Of a stretch of DNA of 43,485 nt, positions 8,202 through 16,600 are shown in pieces. Position numbers and translations under genes: made by a program. Position 1 is the stretch's first letter; every line of letters begins with the position of its first letter. This stretch comes from UBA2219 sp964612075. GTDB taxonomy: Bacteria > Desulfobacterota > Deferrimicrobia > Deferrimicrobiales > Deferrimicrobiaceae. The notes under the pieces are model-generated. The model was not told where the DNA came from and did no database searches. It saw nothing but the letters and a program-made list of their open reading frames with translations. The stretch lies in contig CAZTFC010000020.1 in the NCBI GenBank assembly GCA_964612075.1, forward strand, positions 1 through 43,485, read 5' to 3'.

Positions 8202-8800
8202 GTCGCGTCGTGGAGGAGCCTGGCCAGGAGGGCCGTCTTGGCCGTTTCCTCGGCCGTTTCGGCGAGGAGATGGGCCTCCTCCAGGGTCCCGCCGACGGCG
8301 ACGAGCCCGTGTCCCGTCAGCAGAACCAGACGGACCTCCCGGTCCCGAAACGCCTCGATGACCGCGTCCGCCAGCTCCCGCGAGCCGTCCGGCAGCTCCG
8401 GGACGATCGGCATGCGGGGGAAGCACCGCTTCGCCTGGATCGTCACCGGCGGGATGGGGATCCCCCTGATGGCGAACGCTGTCGCGAACGGCGCGTGGTA
8501 ATGGACGATGCCGCCGACCTCCGGCCGCGACCGGTAGAGGCCCACGTGCAGCATCGTTTCCTTGGAAGGCCTCCCCGGACCGGAAAGGAGCTCGCCCTCC
8601 CCCGAGAGCAGGACGATCCCGCTTTCAGCCAGTCCGTAAAGGGAACAACCGCTGGCCTTGATGAGGATGCGGTCTCCAAGGCGCAGGCTGAGGTTGCCGC
8701 CCGTCCCCGACTGCAGCCCGAGCTCAGCCGCGCGCCGGGCGATCCCGACGAAATCCCCGACCGCTGCCTCCAGACCCGGCGTCGATCCATCCCGTGTCAT
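8198..8800 (-). CDS. Class II aldolase/adducin-family protein
   Basis: A 200-aa zinc-dependent aldolase-type protein similar to L-fuculose-phosphate aldolase. Visible motifs: phosphate-binding SGTGGNLSLR, catalytic Glu in SKETMLH, zinc histidines in VHYHAPFATAF and the third in LTGHGLVAVGG. Such enzymes cleave or form C-C bonds of phosphorylated sugars or act as decarboxylases; the exact substrate is open. The ATG at 8800 follows GGAAGGACGGGA; upstream in-frame methionines lie inside the hydrolase gene. The stop overlaps the UPF0261 start. Confidence 0.88.
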   Translation of the reverse strand: MTRDGSTPGLEAAVGDFVGIARRAAELGLQSGTGGNLSLRLGDRILIKASGCSLYGLAESGIVLLSGEGELLSGPGRPSKETMLHVGLYRSRPEVGGIVHYHAPFATAFAIRGIPIPPVTIQAKRCFPRMPIVPELPDGSRELADAVIEAFRDREVRLVLLTGHGLVAVGGTLEEAHLLAETAEETAKTALLARLLHDAT

Positions 8801-8817
8801 GGCGTCCCGTCCTTCCG

Positions 8818-9576
8818 TCACGGATAGGATTTGCGCTGGAATACCCTGCAATCGTGTCCCGGAAGGACGATGTCCGCGCGCTTCCGTATCTCCTTGAAGC
8901 TGTTCCACATGTCGAAATAGTTGACATACCGCCCGATGGGGAGGAACTCCAGCAGGTGCTCCGGATCGCCCTTCAGGTTCTCCTCGACGAAGACGGCGTC
9001 GCCGGCGATCACGATCGTCCCGGCCGCGGTCCGCACGGAGACGGACTGGTGCCCCACCGAATGGCCGGGGGTCGGGAACAGGGTGATGGAGTCGTTGAAG
9101 GAATATTCCCCGTCGACCGCAATGAAATCGCAGCCGGCGAAGGGCGGCTCGATCCCGAGGATGGGGGCTTCGTAGGACTTATAGTAGGGAGGCAGCGTCG
9201 GGTCGAGCGCGAACGCAAGCTCCCGCGCCTGCACGTAATAGCGGGCGCCGGAAAACAGCTTCATGTTCGAGCAGTGGTCCCAGTGCAGGTGGGTGAAGAT
9301 CACGGCGCCGATGTCCTCCGGCCGAAGCCCCGCCCGGCTCATCAGCTGCAGGTCGATCCGTCCCCCCTCCGGCTGCACGGCCTGGTGGTGCCACCGGTTC
9401 GCCCTCTCCGTGTCGCACATCCCGGTGTCGACCAGGATATGCTCCGCGCCGTCCGTGACGCACCAGGCGGTCGACGGAATCCCGACGATCGTGCCGTTCC
9501 CCCGCCCCATCGTGCAGTAGACCCCCTGGTCCACGAAAATGGTCCCCGTGTTCAGCGGGATGATCCTGTATCCCAT
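8818..9576 (-). CDS. Metallo-beta-lactamase-fold hydrolase, lactonase-like
   Basis: A 252-aa protein with the full dinuclear zinc set: HLHWDH near residue 98, PTPGHSVGHQ, AGDAVF and LPGHDCR. The arrangement resembles N-acyl-homoserine lactonases and related lactone hydrolases. In this context hydrolysis of a metabolic lactone is as likely as quorum quenching. It sits 12 bases after livF and 17 before the aldolase, in the same operon. No signal peptide is visible, so it should be cytoplasmic. Confidence 0.87.
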   Translation of the reverse strand: MGYRIIPLNTGTIFVDQGVYCTMGRGNGTIVGIPSTAWCVTDGAEHILVDTGMCDTERANRWHHQAVQPEGGRIDLQLMSRAGLRPEDIGAVIFTHLHWDHCSNMKLFSGARYYVQARELAFALDPTLPPYYKSYEAPILGIEPPFAGCDFIAVDGEYSFNDSITLFPTPGHSVGHQSVSVRTAAGTIVIAGDAVFVEENLKGDPEHLLEFLPIGRYVNYFDMWNSFKEIRKRADIVLPGHDCRVFQRKSYP

Positions 9577-9588
9577 GGCCCGTCCCCT

Positions 9589-10305
9589 TCAGATCTTCGC
9601 CCCGAGGCAGCGCTCCACCTCGTCCATGCGCGTGCTGAGCTCCTGGAGCGTCCCGTGAAGGCGGATCTCCCCCTTTTCCATGATATATGCCCTGAGGTTG
9701 GTCGAAAGCCGCATCGCGGCCTCCGCGTGCTGTTCCACGAGGAGGATGGTCACCCCGTCCTGCTGGAGCCGCTTGATGATCTCCATGATCTCGTGGACGA
9801 TCTTCGGCGCCAGCCCCTCGCTCGGCTCGTCGATGAGCATCAGCTTCGGCTTCGCCATCAGGCCCCGGGCGATGGTAAGCATCTGCTGTTCCCCGCCGGA
9901 GAGCTTGCCTCCCTCCTGGCGCAGCCGCTCCTTCAGGCGCGGGAAATACCCGAAAACGGTTTCCAGCATCGCCTCCAGGTCCCTGTCCTTCCCCCGGATC
10001 AGGGAACCCAGCTTCAGGTTCTCGTACACCGTGAGGTTCGGGATGACCCGCCGGTCCTCCGGGATGAGCGAGATCCCCTTTCGCGCGACCTTGTGGGGAG
10101 GAAGCCCGGCGATCGGCTCTCCGCGGAAGATCACCTCCCCGCCCCGGGGGGCCTGGATCCCCATGATCGTCTTCATCGTGGTGCTCTTGCCGACGCCGTT
10201 GCGCCCGAGGAGGACCACGATCTCCCCTTCCTTCACCTGGAGGGAGAGGTCGTGAAGGATGTGGCTGTATCCGTAGAAGGTGTCGACCCCGCGCAGCTCA
10301 AGCAT
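9589..10305 (-). CDS. livF: Branched-chain amino acid-type ABC transporter ATPase LivF
   Basis: A 238-aa ATPase of the hydrophobic amino acid uptake family. Walker A is GRNGVGKST, the signature is LSGGEQQML, Walker B is LMLIDEPSEGLAP, and the switch histidine lies in LLVEQH. It pairs with LivG to drive uptake through LivH/LivM. Its start overlaps the livG stop by 8 bases. The linked enzymes suggest that the imported compound need not be an amino acid. Confidence 0.96.
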   Translation of the reverse strand: MLELRGVDTFYGYSHILHDLSLQVKEGEIVVLLGRNGVGKSTTMKTIMGIQAPRGGEVIFRGEPIAGLPPHKVARKGISLIPEDRRVIPNLTVYENLKLGSLIRGKDRDLEAMLETVFGYFPRLKERLRQEGGKLSGGEQQMLTIARGLMAKPKLMLIDEPSEGLAPKIVHEIMEIIKRLQQDGVTILLVEQHAEAAMRLSTNLRAYIMEKGEIRLHGTLQELSTRMDEVERCLGAKI

Positions 10306-11047
10306 ATTTCTCTTCCCCCAGGTACACCCTCTGGACCTCCCGGTTGTCGCTCACCTCCCGGGGGGTCCCTTCCGCGAGGGCCCGCCCCTCGTTGAGCACC
10401 AGGATCTCCTCGGAGATCCCCATGACGACGCTCATGTCGTGTTCCACGAGGACGATCGACAGGCGCAGCTCCCGGTTCAGCTTCCGGATCAGCCCGGCGC
10501 ACATGGCGGTCTCGGCGACGCTCATCCCCGCCGTCGGCTCGTCGAGAAGCAGGACCTGCGGCTCGGTCGCGAGGGCGATCCCGATCTCGAGGTAGCGGCG
10601 CTCCCCGTGGGACAGCGTGGAGGCGAGCCAGTTCCTCTTCTCCAGGAGCTCCACCTGATGCAGGATCTCCAGCGCCCTCTCGTTCAGCGCCCCGAACGAA
10701 TGGGTCGAGCGCCAGAAGTTGAAGGAGCTGACTTTGGACTGGGCCGCGATGCGGACGTTCTCGAACACGGTCAGCCCCGGGAAGATCTGGGTGATCTGGT
10801 AGGTCTTCGTGATTCCCAGGCGCGAAGTCTGGTGAAGCGACAGGCGGGTGATGTCCCGGTCGCGGAAGAACACCTTCCCGGAGGTCGGCTTGTAGACCCC
10901 CGCGATCAGGTTGAACAGCGTCGTCTTCCCCGCCCCGTTCGGGCCGATGATCGACTTGAGCTGCCCCTCCTTGAGGGAGAAGTCCACCCCGTCGACGGCT
11001 CGCAGCCCCCCGAAGTGCTTGCAGACCCTTTCCGTCCTCAGCAGCAT
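10298..11047 (-). CDS. livG: Branched-chain amino acid-type ABC transporter ATPase LivG
   Basis: A 249-aa ATPase with Walker A GPNGAGKTT, signature LSHGERRYLEIGIAL, Walker B VLLLDEPTAGMS and switch His in VLVEHDM. The extended N-terminal half is usual for LivG compared with LivF. It begins 4 bases after the livM stop and overlaps livF, so the transporter ATPases are made together. Confidence 0.96.
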   Translation of the reverse strand: MLLRTERVCKHFGGLRAVDGVDFSLKEGQLKSIIGPNGAGKTTLFNLIAGVYKPTSGKVFFRDRDITRLSLHQTSRLGITKTYQITQIFPGLTVFENVRIAAQSKVSSFNFWRSTHSFGALNERALEILHQVELLEKRNWLASTLSHGERRYLEIGIALATEPQVLLLDEPTAGMSVAETAMCAGLIRKLNRELRLSIVLVEHDMSVVMGISEEILVLNEGRALAEGTPREVSDNREVQRVYLGEEKYA

Positions 11048-11051
11048 GCCT

Positions 11052-12068
11052 TTATCCTTCCGAAGGAACGGCCGGGGCCTGATTCTGCAGCCGCGCCATC
11101 TTCCGGTTGTTCAGGATCGTGCGGATGGTGCCCATGATGCCCCCCGGGAACGCCAGGATGATCGCGACGAAGATCGCGCCCACGAACAGCTCCCAGCGCG
11201 GGGTCCACAGGCTGATCGTGTTCTGCAGGAAGAGGAACACCGCGGCGCCGACCAGCGGCCCGAGGAGCGTGCCTTTCCCCCCGAGGATGGTCATCATGAC
11301 GATGGTCCCGGACGTAAGCCAGAACAGCGTCGTCAGCGGCACGTAGTTCAGGTACAGCATGTTCAGCGCGCCGGCGAGCCCGCCGTACAGGGCCGACAGG
11401 ACCAGGGTGAAGAACTTGACCAGGGTGGTGTTGTATCCGCACGCCTTCGCCCGCTCCTCGTTCTCCCGGAACGCCCGGAGCAGCCTGCCGAACGGCGACT
11501 GCAGGATCCGCCAGGTCAGGTAGAGCATGGCCGTGGTGATGGCGAAAATGAAGTAGTAGATCGGGACCGGCTTGTGGAGCGGGAAGGAGAAGACCTCCGC
11601 CAGCGGGATATGGGTCAGCCCGTCCTCTCCCCGGGTGATCTGCTTCAGCGGGGAAAGCGCCAGAAAAAAGAGCATCTGCCCGAAGGCCAGCGAGATCATG
11701 GCGAAGTAGACGCCGCGCCGGCGGATGGCCAGCGCCCCGATGAAGCACGCCAGCAGCATCGAGGCGACGATCCCGGCGGCGATCGCGGTCCAGATGCCGA
11801 CGCCCCAGTACCGCATCGCCAGCCCCGAGGCGTAGGCCCCCAGCCCGAAATACGCGGCGTGCCCGAAGGAGAGCACTCCCGTGTACCCCAGGAGGAGGTT
11901 GAATCCCATGCCGAAGATCCCCCAGATGAGGATGTCCGTCGCCAGCGGCACGGAGATGACCAGCGGCAGCGCCGCGAGGACCAGCGCGGCGGCCCAGACG
12001 ACGGTCGAACGGGGCTTCGCGTTCACGTCCCGAAGCACCGTTTCCCTGTCTTCGATCGGTTCCGCCAT
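11052..12068 (-). CDS. livM: Branched-chain amino acid-type ABC permease LivM
   Basis: A 338-aa inner-membrane permease with many hydrophobic helices and the family segment GYTGVLSFGHAAYFGLGAYA near residue 65. The N-terminal 25 residues are polar and cytoplasmic. It forms the translocation pore with LivH. It is separated from livH by only 9 bases. The ATG at 12068 gives a normal LivM N-terminus. Confidence 0.95.
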   Translation of the reverse strand: MAEPIEDRETVLRDVNAKPRSTVVWAAALVLAALPLVISVPLATDILIWGIFGMGFNLLLGYTGVLSFGHAAYFGLGAYASGLAMRYWGVGIWTAIAAGIVASMLLACFIGALAIRRRGVYFAMISLAFGQMLFFLALSPLKQITRGEDGLTHIPLAEVFSFPLHKPVPIYYFIFAITTAMLYLTWRILQSPFGRLLRAFRENEERAKACGYNTTLVKFFTLVLSALYGGLAGALNMLYLNYVPLTTLFWLTSGTIVMMTILGGKGTLLGPLVGAAVFLFLQNTISLWTPRWELFVGAIFVAIILAFPGGIMGTIRTILNNRKMARLQNQAPAVPSEG

Positions 12069-12077
12069 GGCCGCCCC

Positions 12078-12962
12078 CTACTCCCTTCCGCTTTCCCCGA
12101 ACAGCCCCCGGGGACGGATCAGCAGTATGACCGCCATGCAGAAATACATCGCCACGTTTGAGTATTCGCCGGCGACCAGGGAGGTGAACGCGACGATGAC
12201 CCCGATCAGGAGGCCGCCGACGATGGCGCCCCCCAGGCTTCCCAGCCCCCCGACCACCGTTACGACGAACGCCGTCATGGTCATCTCCACTCCCATGTCC
12301 GGCGTAGCGGCCAGCATCGGGACCGCGATCGCCCCGGCGAGGGCGGCCAGCCCCGTGCCGAGGGCGAAGCCGATCGTCCAGATCCTCGAGGTGTTCGTCC
12401 CCAGCACCTGCACCATCAGGCTGTCCCGCGTCGCGGCCCGGATGATCATGCCGAGGTCGCTCTTCTTCAGGAAGAGCCACAGGGAGATCAGGATCGCAAG
12501 GGTGAACACGATGATGAACAGCCGGTAGTTCGAAAGGATCAAAGGCCCCGCCAGGGTCGCGCCGCTCAAGCCCTCGGGGTAGGCGACCGGCTTCCCGGTG
12601 AGGCCGAACACGATCTTCACCAGGTCCGGCACGGCCACCGACAGGCCGAAGGTCAGCAGCAGCGGGAGGAGCGGGTCCTTCCCGTACAGCGGCTTCAGGA
12701 GGAACAGCTCCACGAGGACCCCGATGAGGGCGACGATCGCCACGGCGCTGACGATCCCGACGGCGAAGCTGCCCGAGAGGCTGACCGCGACGAACACCGC
12801 GTAGGCGCCGAGCATCGCGAACGTGCCGTGGGCGAAGTTCACCACGTCGAGCAACCCGTAGATGATGGACAACCCGCTCGCCAGGAGAACGAAGATCGAG
12901 CCGAGCGCCAGCCCGAAGAAGAGCTGCATGAAAAACACGGTCCAGTTCACATCGCTGAACAT
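12078..12962 (-). CDS. livH: Branched-chain amino acid-type ABC permease LivH
   Basis: A 294-aa permease with the LivH hallmark GLSIIYGLLDVVNFAHGTFAM-like segment near residue 30 and several further membrane helices. The start is placed at the ATG at 12962 (MFSDVNWTVFF), which follows GAGGGTGCG; an in-frame ATG at 13022 would run through the GC-rich hairpin region after livK and has no support. The 103-base gap to livK holds two hairpins, which may lower permease expression relative to the binding protein. Confidence 0.94.
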   Translation of the reverse strand: MFSDVNWTVFFMQLFFGLALGSIFVLLASGLSIIYGLLDVVNFAHGTFAMLGAYAVFVAVSLSGSFAVGIVSAVAIVALIGVLVELFLLKPLYGKDPLLPLLLTFGLSVAVPDLVKIVFGLTGKPVAYPEGLSGATLAGPLILSNYRLFIIVFTLAILISLWLFLKKSDLGMIIRAATRDSLMVQVLGTNTSRIWTIGFALGTGLAALAGAIAVPMLAATPDMGVEMTMTAFVVTVVGGLGSLGGAIVGGLLIGVIVAFTSLVAGEYSNVAMYFCMAVILLIRPRGLFGESGRE

Positions 12963-12980
12963 ACGCACCCTCTCGCCCCT

Positions 12981-13004
12981 CCGGGGGGCATCGCTGCCCC
13001 CCGG
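12981..13004 (-). promoter_or_regulatory. Perfect hairpin in livK-livH gap
   Basis: CCGGGGGGCA pairs perfectly with TGCCCCCCGG around a 4-base loop, just upstream of the livH ribosome site. There is no T-run, so it is not a classic terminator. It may protect the upstream livK message or attenuate read-through; the effect is inferred. Confidence 0.6.
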
Positions 13005-13039
13005 GAATGCAGGCGAAAACATGGGATTTCCGTCGTCCG

Positions 13040-13058
13040 CCGGGGATCCCCTCCCCGG
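13040..13058 (-). promoter_or_regulatory. Second hairpin directly after livK
   Basis: CCGGGGA (13040-13046) pairs with TCCCCGG (13052-13058) only 7 bases past the livK stop. Together with the hairpin at 12981-13004 it forms a double stem-loop in the only sizeable gap of the liv cluster. Confidence 0.5.
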
Positions 13059-13065
13059 GAGACGC

Positions 13066-14328
13066 CTACGGCAGCTTCACGTTGGAAAAGGGAAGCTTCT
13101 TCGCGTTGTCCTCGCAGGACATGATGATCGACGCTCCGGGGATCTCCCCGACGATGTCCGCCAGATCCCACCCCTTCGCCTTCTTCCCCTTGCCTTTCAG
13201 GAGGAGGTAGCTCTGCTCCCTCTGGTGGTCGCACGCGCGCACGACCTCGGGGCCCTTGGTGAGCGTGTACTTGAGCCCTTCCAGCGCCGCGACGATCTTC
13301 TCCTTGTCCGTGACCGTCCCGGCCTTCTCCATCGCCATGAAGAGGGCGTTCGTCGCCACGTACCCGGACTCGCCGTCCTGCTCGATGGGCTGGCCGTACT
13401 TCTTCATGTAGATGTCCATGAACTTCTTCGCCCCGGGGTACTTGTCCTTCAGCCCCCAGTAGAAGGTCATGCCGCCCATGATGTTCTCGTCGTAGGCCGC
13501 CCCGGCCTCCTTCATCGTCGTCATGGCGGTCTTCGTGCAGACGACCTTCATGCTTTTCGTGAGGCCGAGCTCGCTCAGCTGCTTGATCGCCGCCGTCTGG
13601 TCGGCGCCCAGGTTGTTCATGACGAGGACCTCGGGCTTGGCTGCCATGATCTTCGTGAGGTACGTGGAATAGTCGGTGGCCCCCAGCGGATGGTAGACGT
13701 TGCCGAGGAACTGCCCGCCCATCTGCTGGCTCTGCCAGATCCAGCCTTCGAGCAGGCTCTGGCCCCAGCGGTAGTCCGCCGTCAGCGAGAACCACTTCTT
13801 GCCGAGGTTCTCGAACGCGTACTTCGAGGTCGCCAGCGCCGCGGAATAGGGGATCACCATGAAGGCGAACCCGTACTTGCCCTGGTCGGACCCGAGGACC
13901 ATGTCGCTCTGGCAGTACGCCACGTACGGCACCCGGTTCTTGTTGGCGAATTCGTTGATCGCGAGGGAGATGGCGCCGGACAGGGTGCCCCCGATGAAGC
14001 CGCACTTCTCCTCTTCCACGAGCTCCTTGACGCGCCGCAGCGCCACCGCGCCGTTCAGCTGGTCGTCCCGGTGGACCCACTCGATCTTGTGGCCCAGGAC
14101 GCCGCCTTTCGCGTTCCACTCCTCGACCGCCAGCTGCGTCGCGTTCCTCTGGTCCGTGCCGAGCGCCGAGTACGGGCCGGTCAACGGATGCATCGTGCCG
14201 TACTTGATCACTCCCTCCTTCGCATGGGCCATCCGGACGATGAAGGGGATGCCGCCGCCCGCCAGCGCCGCCCCGCCGATCGCCGCGCCTTTCAGGAAAT
14301 TCCTTCTCGATACGGTTTTCCTTTTCAC
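13066..14328 (-). CDS. livK: LivK-type periplasmic substrate-binding protein, Tat-exported
   Basis: A 420-aa type I periplasmic binding protein. The N-terminus MKRKTVSRRNFLKG followed by an Ala/Gly-rich hydrophobic stretch and AHA is a Tat signal peptide, so it is probably exported folded. The mature part starts near KEGVIKYGTMHPLTGPYSALG, the usual opening of the Leu/Ile/Val-binding family. Such proteins bind amino acids, amides, aromatic acids or other small acids. The start codon is GTG behind GGGGGTAGCGAG. It lies 41 bases after the SDR gene and upstream of the permeases. Confidence 0.94.
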   Translation of the reverse strand: MKRKTVSRRNFLKGAAIGGAALAGGGIPFIVRMAHAKEGVIKYGTMHPLTGPYSALGTDQRNATQLAVEEWNAKGGVLGHKIEWVHRDDQLNGAVALRRVKELVEEEKCGFIGGTLSGAISLAINEFANKNRVPYVAYCQSDMVLGSDQGKYGFAFMVIPYSAALATSKYAFENLGKKWFSLTADYRWGQSLLEGWIWQSQQMGGQFLGNVYHPLGATDYSTYLTKIMAAKPEVLVMNNLGADQTAAIKQLSELGLTKSMKVVCTKTAMTTMKEAGAAYDENIMGGMTFYWGLKDKYPGAKKFMDIYMKKYGQPIEQDGESGYVATNALFMAMEKAGTVTDKEKIVAALEGLKYTLTKGPEVVRACDHQREQSYLLLKGKGKKAKGWDLADIVGEIPGASIIMSCEDNAKKLPFSNVKLP

Positions 14329-14369
14329 GCTCGCTACCCCCTTGCCTTAGAGGTTTTCCTGCAACGATG

Positions 14370-15149
14370 CTACTGGATCGTCCAGCCTCCGTCCACGTGT
14401 AGGATATGGCCCGTCACCAGGTCGGCGGCGGCCGAGGCCAGATAGACGACGGCCCCCGTCACGTCCGCCGGCCGGCCGATGCGCCCCAGCGGGATATTCC
14501 CTAACACATAGTTTCGGAATTCCGCGTCCTCGAACATGGGCCGCGTCAGCGGCGTCTCGAGAAAGGTCGGCGCGACGGCGTTCACGTGGATGCCGTGCTT
14601 CGCCCATTCCAGGGCCAGCAGCTTCGTCAGCATGTTGACCCCCCCCTTGCTCGCGCAGTAGGCGGCCCTCTTCGGGATGGCCACGGTGCCCGTCTGCGAG
14701 GACACGTTGATGATCTTGCCGCCCTTCCGCCCGATCATGTGCCGGCACACGGCCTGGGAACAGAAGAAGACGGCCTTCAGGTTCACGCCGAGCACCGTGT
14801 CCCACGCCTCCTCGGTCACGTCCTCGGCGAACTGCGTGAGGTTGACTCCCGCGTTGTTCACCAGGATGTCGATGCCCCCGGACTCCCCGGCCGCCAGGGT
14901 GACCATTTCCCGGATCTCCGCGACGTTGAGGAGATTCGCCTGGGCCGGAAACGCCCGCCTCCCGAGCGCCCGGACGGCCTTCGTCGTCCCCTCCGTTTCG
15001 GCGAGGGTGCGGTCGGCCACGACGATGTCGGCCCCGTACGCGGCCAGCGCCAGGGCGATCTCCGCGCCCAGCCCCCTGCCCGCGCCGGTCACGAGGGCCA
15101 CTTTCCCCGAGAGGTTGAAATCCGGTCCGCCAGCCTTTACGGGATCCAT
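14370..15149 (-). CDS. Short-chain dehydrogenase/reductase (classical SDR)
   Basis: A 259-aa NAD(P)-dependent oxidoreductase. Cofactor motif TGAGRGLG near residue 21, Asp in VVADRT (favours NAD), NNAG near 97, and catalytic Ser ... Tyr-x3-Lys in AAYCASKGG. Likely oxidises an alcohol or polyol. It starts 11 bases after the histidinol-dehydrogenase-like gene and precedes livK, so the two dehydrogenases probably act in sequence on the imported compound. Confidence 0.9.
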   Translation of the reverse strand: MDPVKAGGPDFNLSGKVALVTGAGRGLGAEIALALAAYGADIVVADRTLAETEGTTKAVRALGRRAFPAQANLLNVAEIREMVTLAAGESGGIDILVNNAGVNLTQFAEDVTEEAWDTVLGVNLKAVFFCSQAVCRHMIGRKGGKIINVSSQTGTVAIPKRAAYCASKGGVNMLTKLLALEWAKHGIHVNAVAPTFLETPLTRPMFEDAEFRNYVLGNIPLGRIGRPADVTGAVVYLASAAADLVTGHILHVDGGWTIQ

Positions 15150-15160
15150 GCCGCCCTCCC

Positions 15161-16435
15161 CTACTTCTTTCCGTATTTTTCCAGCCGCGCTCTACAGGAG
15201 ATTCCGTGGGCCAGCATGTTCTCGTAGTTGCACGCCCTCTCGCAGACGTCCGCGACCACCAGGGAGGCTTCCTTCGTCGCGTACTGGTAGGTGACGGTCT
15301 TCACGAACTTGCCCACGGAGAGCCCGCCCGTGTACCGGGCCGCCCCCATGGTGGGGAGGACATGGTTGGTGCCGATGGTTTTGTCCCCGTAGGCCACCGT
15401 GGTCTCCTCCCCCAGGAAGGCGGAGCCGTAGTTCTTCAGGTTGTCGAGGTAATACCGCCAGTCCTTCGTCTGGATCTCCACGTGTTCCGGCGCCCAGGCA
15501 TCGCTCAGCCTCACCGCCTCCTCCGGGGAGTCCGCGACGACCACCTCGCCGTTGTCGCCCCAGGAGACGGCCGCGATGTCGCGGGTGGGGAGGGAGGCGA
15601 GCTGCCGCTCCACCTCCTTCATCGTCTCCTCGGCGGTCTTCCGGGAGAGGGAAACCAGGCACTGGCGCGCGTTCGGATCGTGCTCCGCCTGCCCCAGGAT
15701 GTCCACCGCGACGATGGCAGGGTCGGCCGTCTCGTCGGCGATGACGAGGATTTCCGTCGGACCGGCCAGCAGGTCGATCCCGACGGTGCCGAACAGCTGC
15801 TTTTTCGCCTCCGCGACGTATTTGTTCCCCGCCCCGACGATCATGTCGACCGGGGCGAGCCCCTCCATGCCGTACGCCATCGCCGCCAGCGCGTGCACCC
15901 CGCCCATGCAATAGATCTCGTCCGCCCCGGCGGCGACCATGGAGTACAGCGTCGCGGGCCAGAGCCCCTCCCCTTTCACGGGGGGGGAGCAGGCGACCAC
16001 GCGGGGAACCCCCGCCACCTTCGGGGTGATCACGGTCATGTGCGCCGAGCCCAGCATCGGGTATCGCCCGCCGGGAACGTAAGAACCGCTGGAGGAAATG
16101 GGAATGATCCTCTGCCCGAGATGCACCCCGGGCAGCGTCTCGACCTCGAAATCGGCCAGCCGCTTCATCTGCTCCTGCGCGAAGTTGCGTATCTGCGCCT
16201 GGCAGAAATCGATGTCCGCGACCTCGGTGGCGGGAAGCTTCGCCTTCGCCGCCCGCTTCTCGTCCTCGGTGACCTTGAAGCTTTGCGGTGCCCATCCGTC
16301 GAATTTCCGGGAATATTCCCGTACGGCGTCGACCCCTTCTTTACGAACCCGCTCCAGGATCTCGCGCACCGTATCCTGCACGGCCCGTATGTCTTCGATT
16401 TTCTTTTCCTTCGGCTTTTTCAGGTACTCGGCCAT
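15161..16435 (-). CDS. Histidinol dehydrogenase-family enzyme (HisD/HpsN-like), catabolic context
   Basis: A 424-aa zinc-dependent NAD-linked dehydrogenase that would oxidise an alcohol by four electrons to an acid. HisD features are present: GGRYPMLGSAHM, GAGNKYVAEAKKQLFG, GQAEHDPNA with zinc ligands Gln and His, catalytic APEHVEI, GDKTIGTNHVLPT with the zinc Asp, and a C-terminal AHG histidine. No other his gene is nearby. Instead it heads an operon with an SDR, an ABC importer and an aldolase, as is seen for HpsN-type sulfopropanediol dehydrogenases and other HisD relatives, so a role in histidine synthesis is unlikely. The ATG at 16435 has GGAGGGTGG upstream; the ATG at 16450 lies in that ribosome site. 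Confidence 0.88.
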   Translation of the reverse strand: MAEYLKKPKEKKIEDIRAVQDTVREILERVRKEGVDAVREYSRKFDGWAPQSFKVTEDEKRAAKAKLPATEVADIDFCQAQIRNFAQEQMKRLADFEVETLPGVHLGQRIIPISSSGSYVPGGRYPMLGSAHMTVITPKVAGVPRVVACSPPVKGEGLWPATLYSMVAAGADEIYCMGGVHALAAMAYGMEGLAPVDMIVGAGNKYVAEAKKQLFGTVGIDLLAGPTEILVIADETADPAIVAVDILGQAEHDPNARQCLVSLSRKTAEETMKEVERQLASLPTRDIAAVSWGDNGEVVVADSPEEAVRLSDAWAPEHVEIQTKDWRYYLDNLKNYGSAFLGEETTVAYGDKTIGTNHVLPTMGAARYTGGLSVGKFVKTVTYQYATKEASLVVADVCERACNYENMLAHGISCRARLEKYGKK

Positions 16436-16495
16436 GAAACCACCCTCCACGATTTCCGCGTTTTAATCTGCTTTGGATATTCACCGATGTTATGC

Positions 16496-16532
16496 TGGTT
16501 CAAAGTTTAAACCATACACCGCACCCAATCAA
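16496..16532 (-). promoter_or_regulatory. Sigma-70-type promoter with palindromic operator over the -10
   Basis: On the minus strand TTGATT (16527-16532) and TAAACT (16504-16509) are 17 bases apart. The -10 sits inside the near-perfect 19-base palindrome TGGTTCAAAGTTTAAACCA (16496-16514), whose arms TGGTT and AACCA match fully. A repressor bound there would block transcription of the operon starting at 16435. No regulator gene is adjacent. The arrangement is seen directly; its function is inferred. Confidence 0.6.
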
Positions 16533-16600
16533 TATTCCGTTGCGTTTTCCCGCGGCGGGCGGGATGCGGGAAGGAATAAGCCGCGCGAAGGAGGGAGCGG

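Noticed and set aside
15161..16435. Biosynthetic hisD
   Set aside because: The catalytic residues fit, but there are no his genes nearby and the operon is catabolic, so the gene symbol hisD was not assigned.
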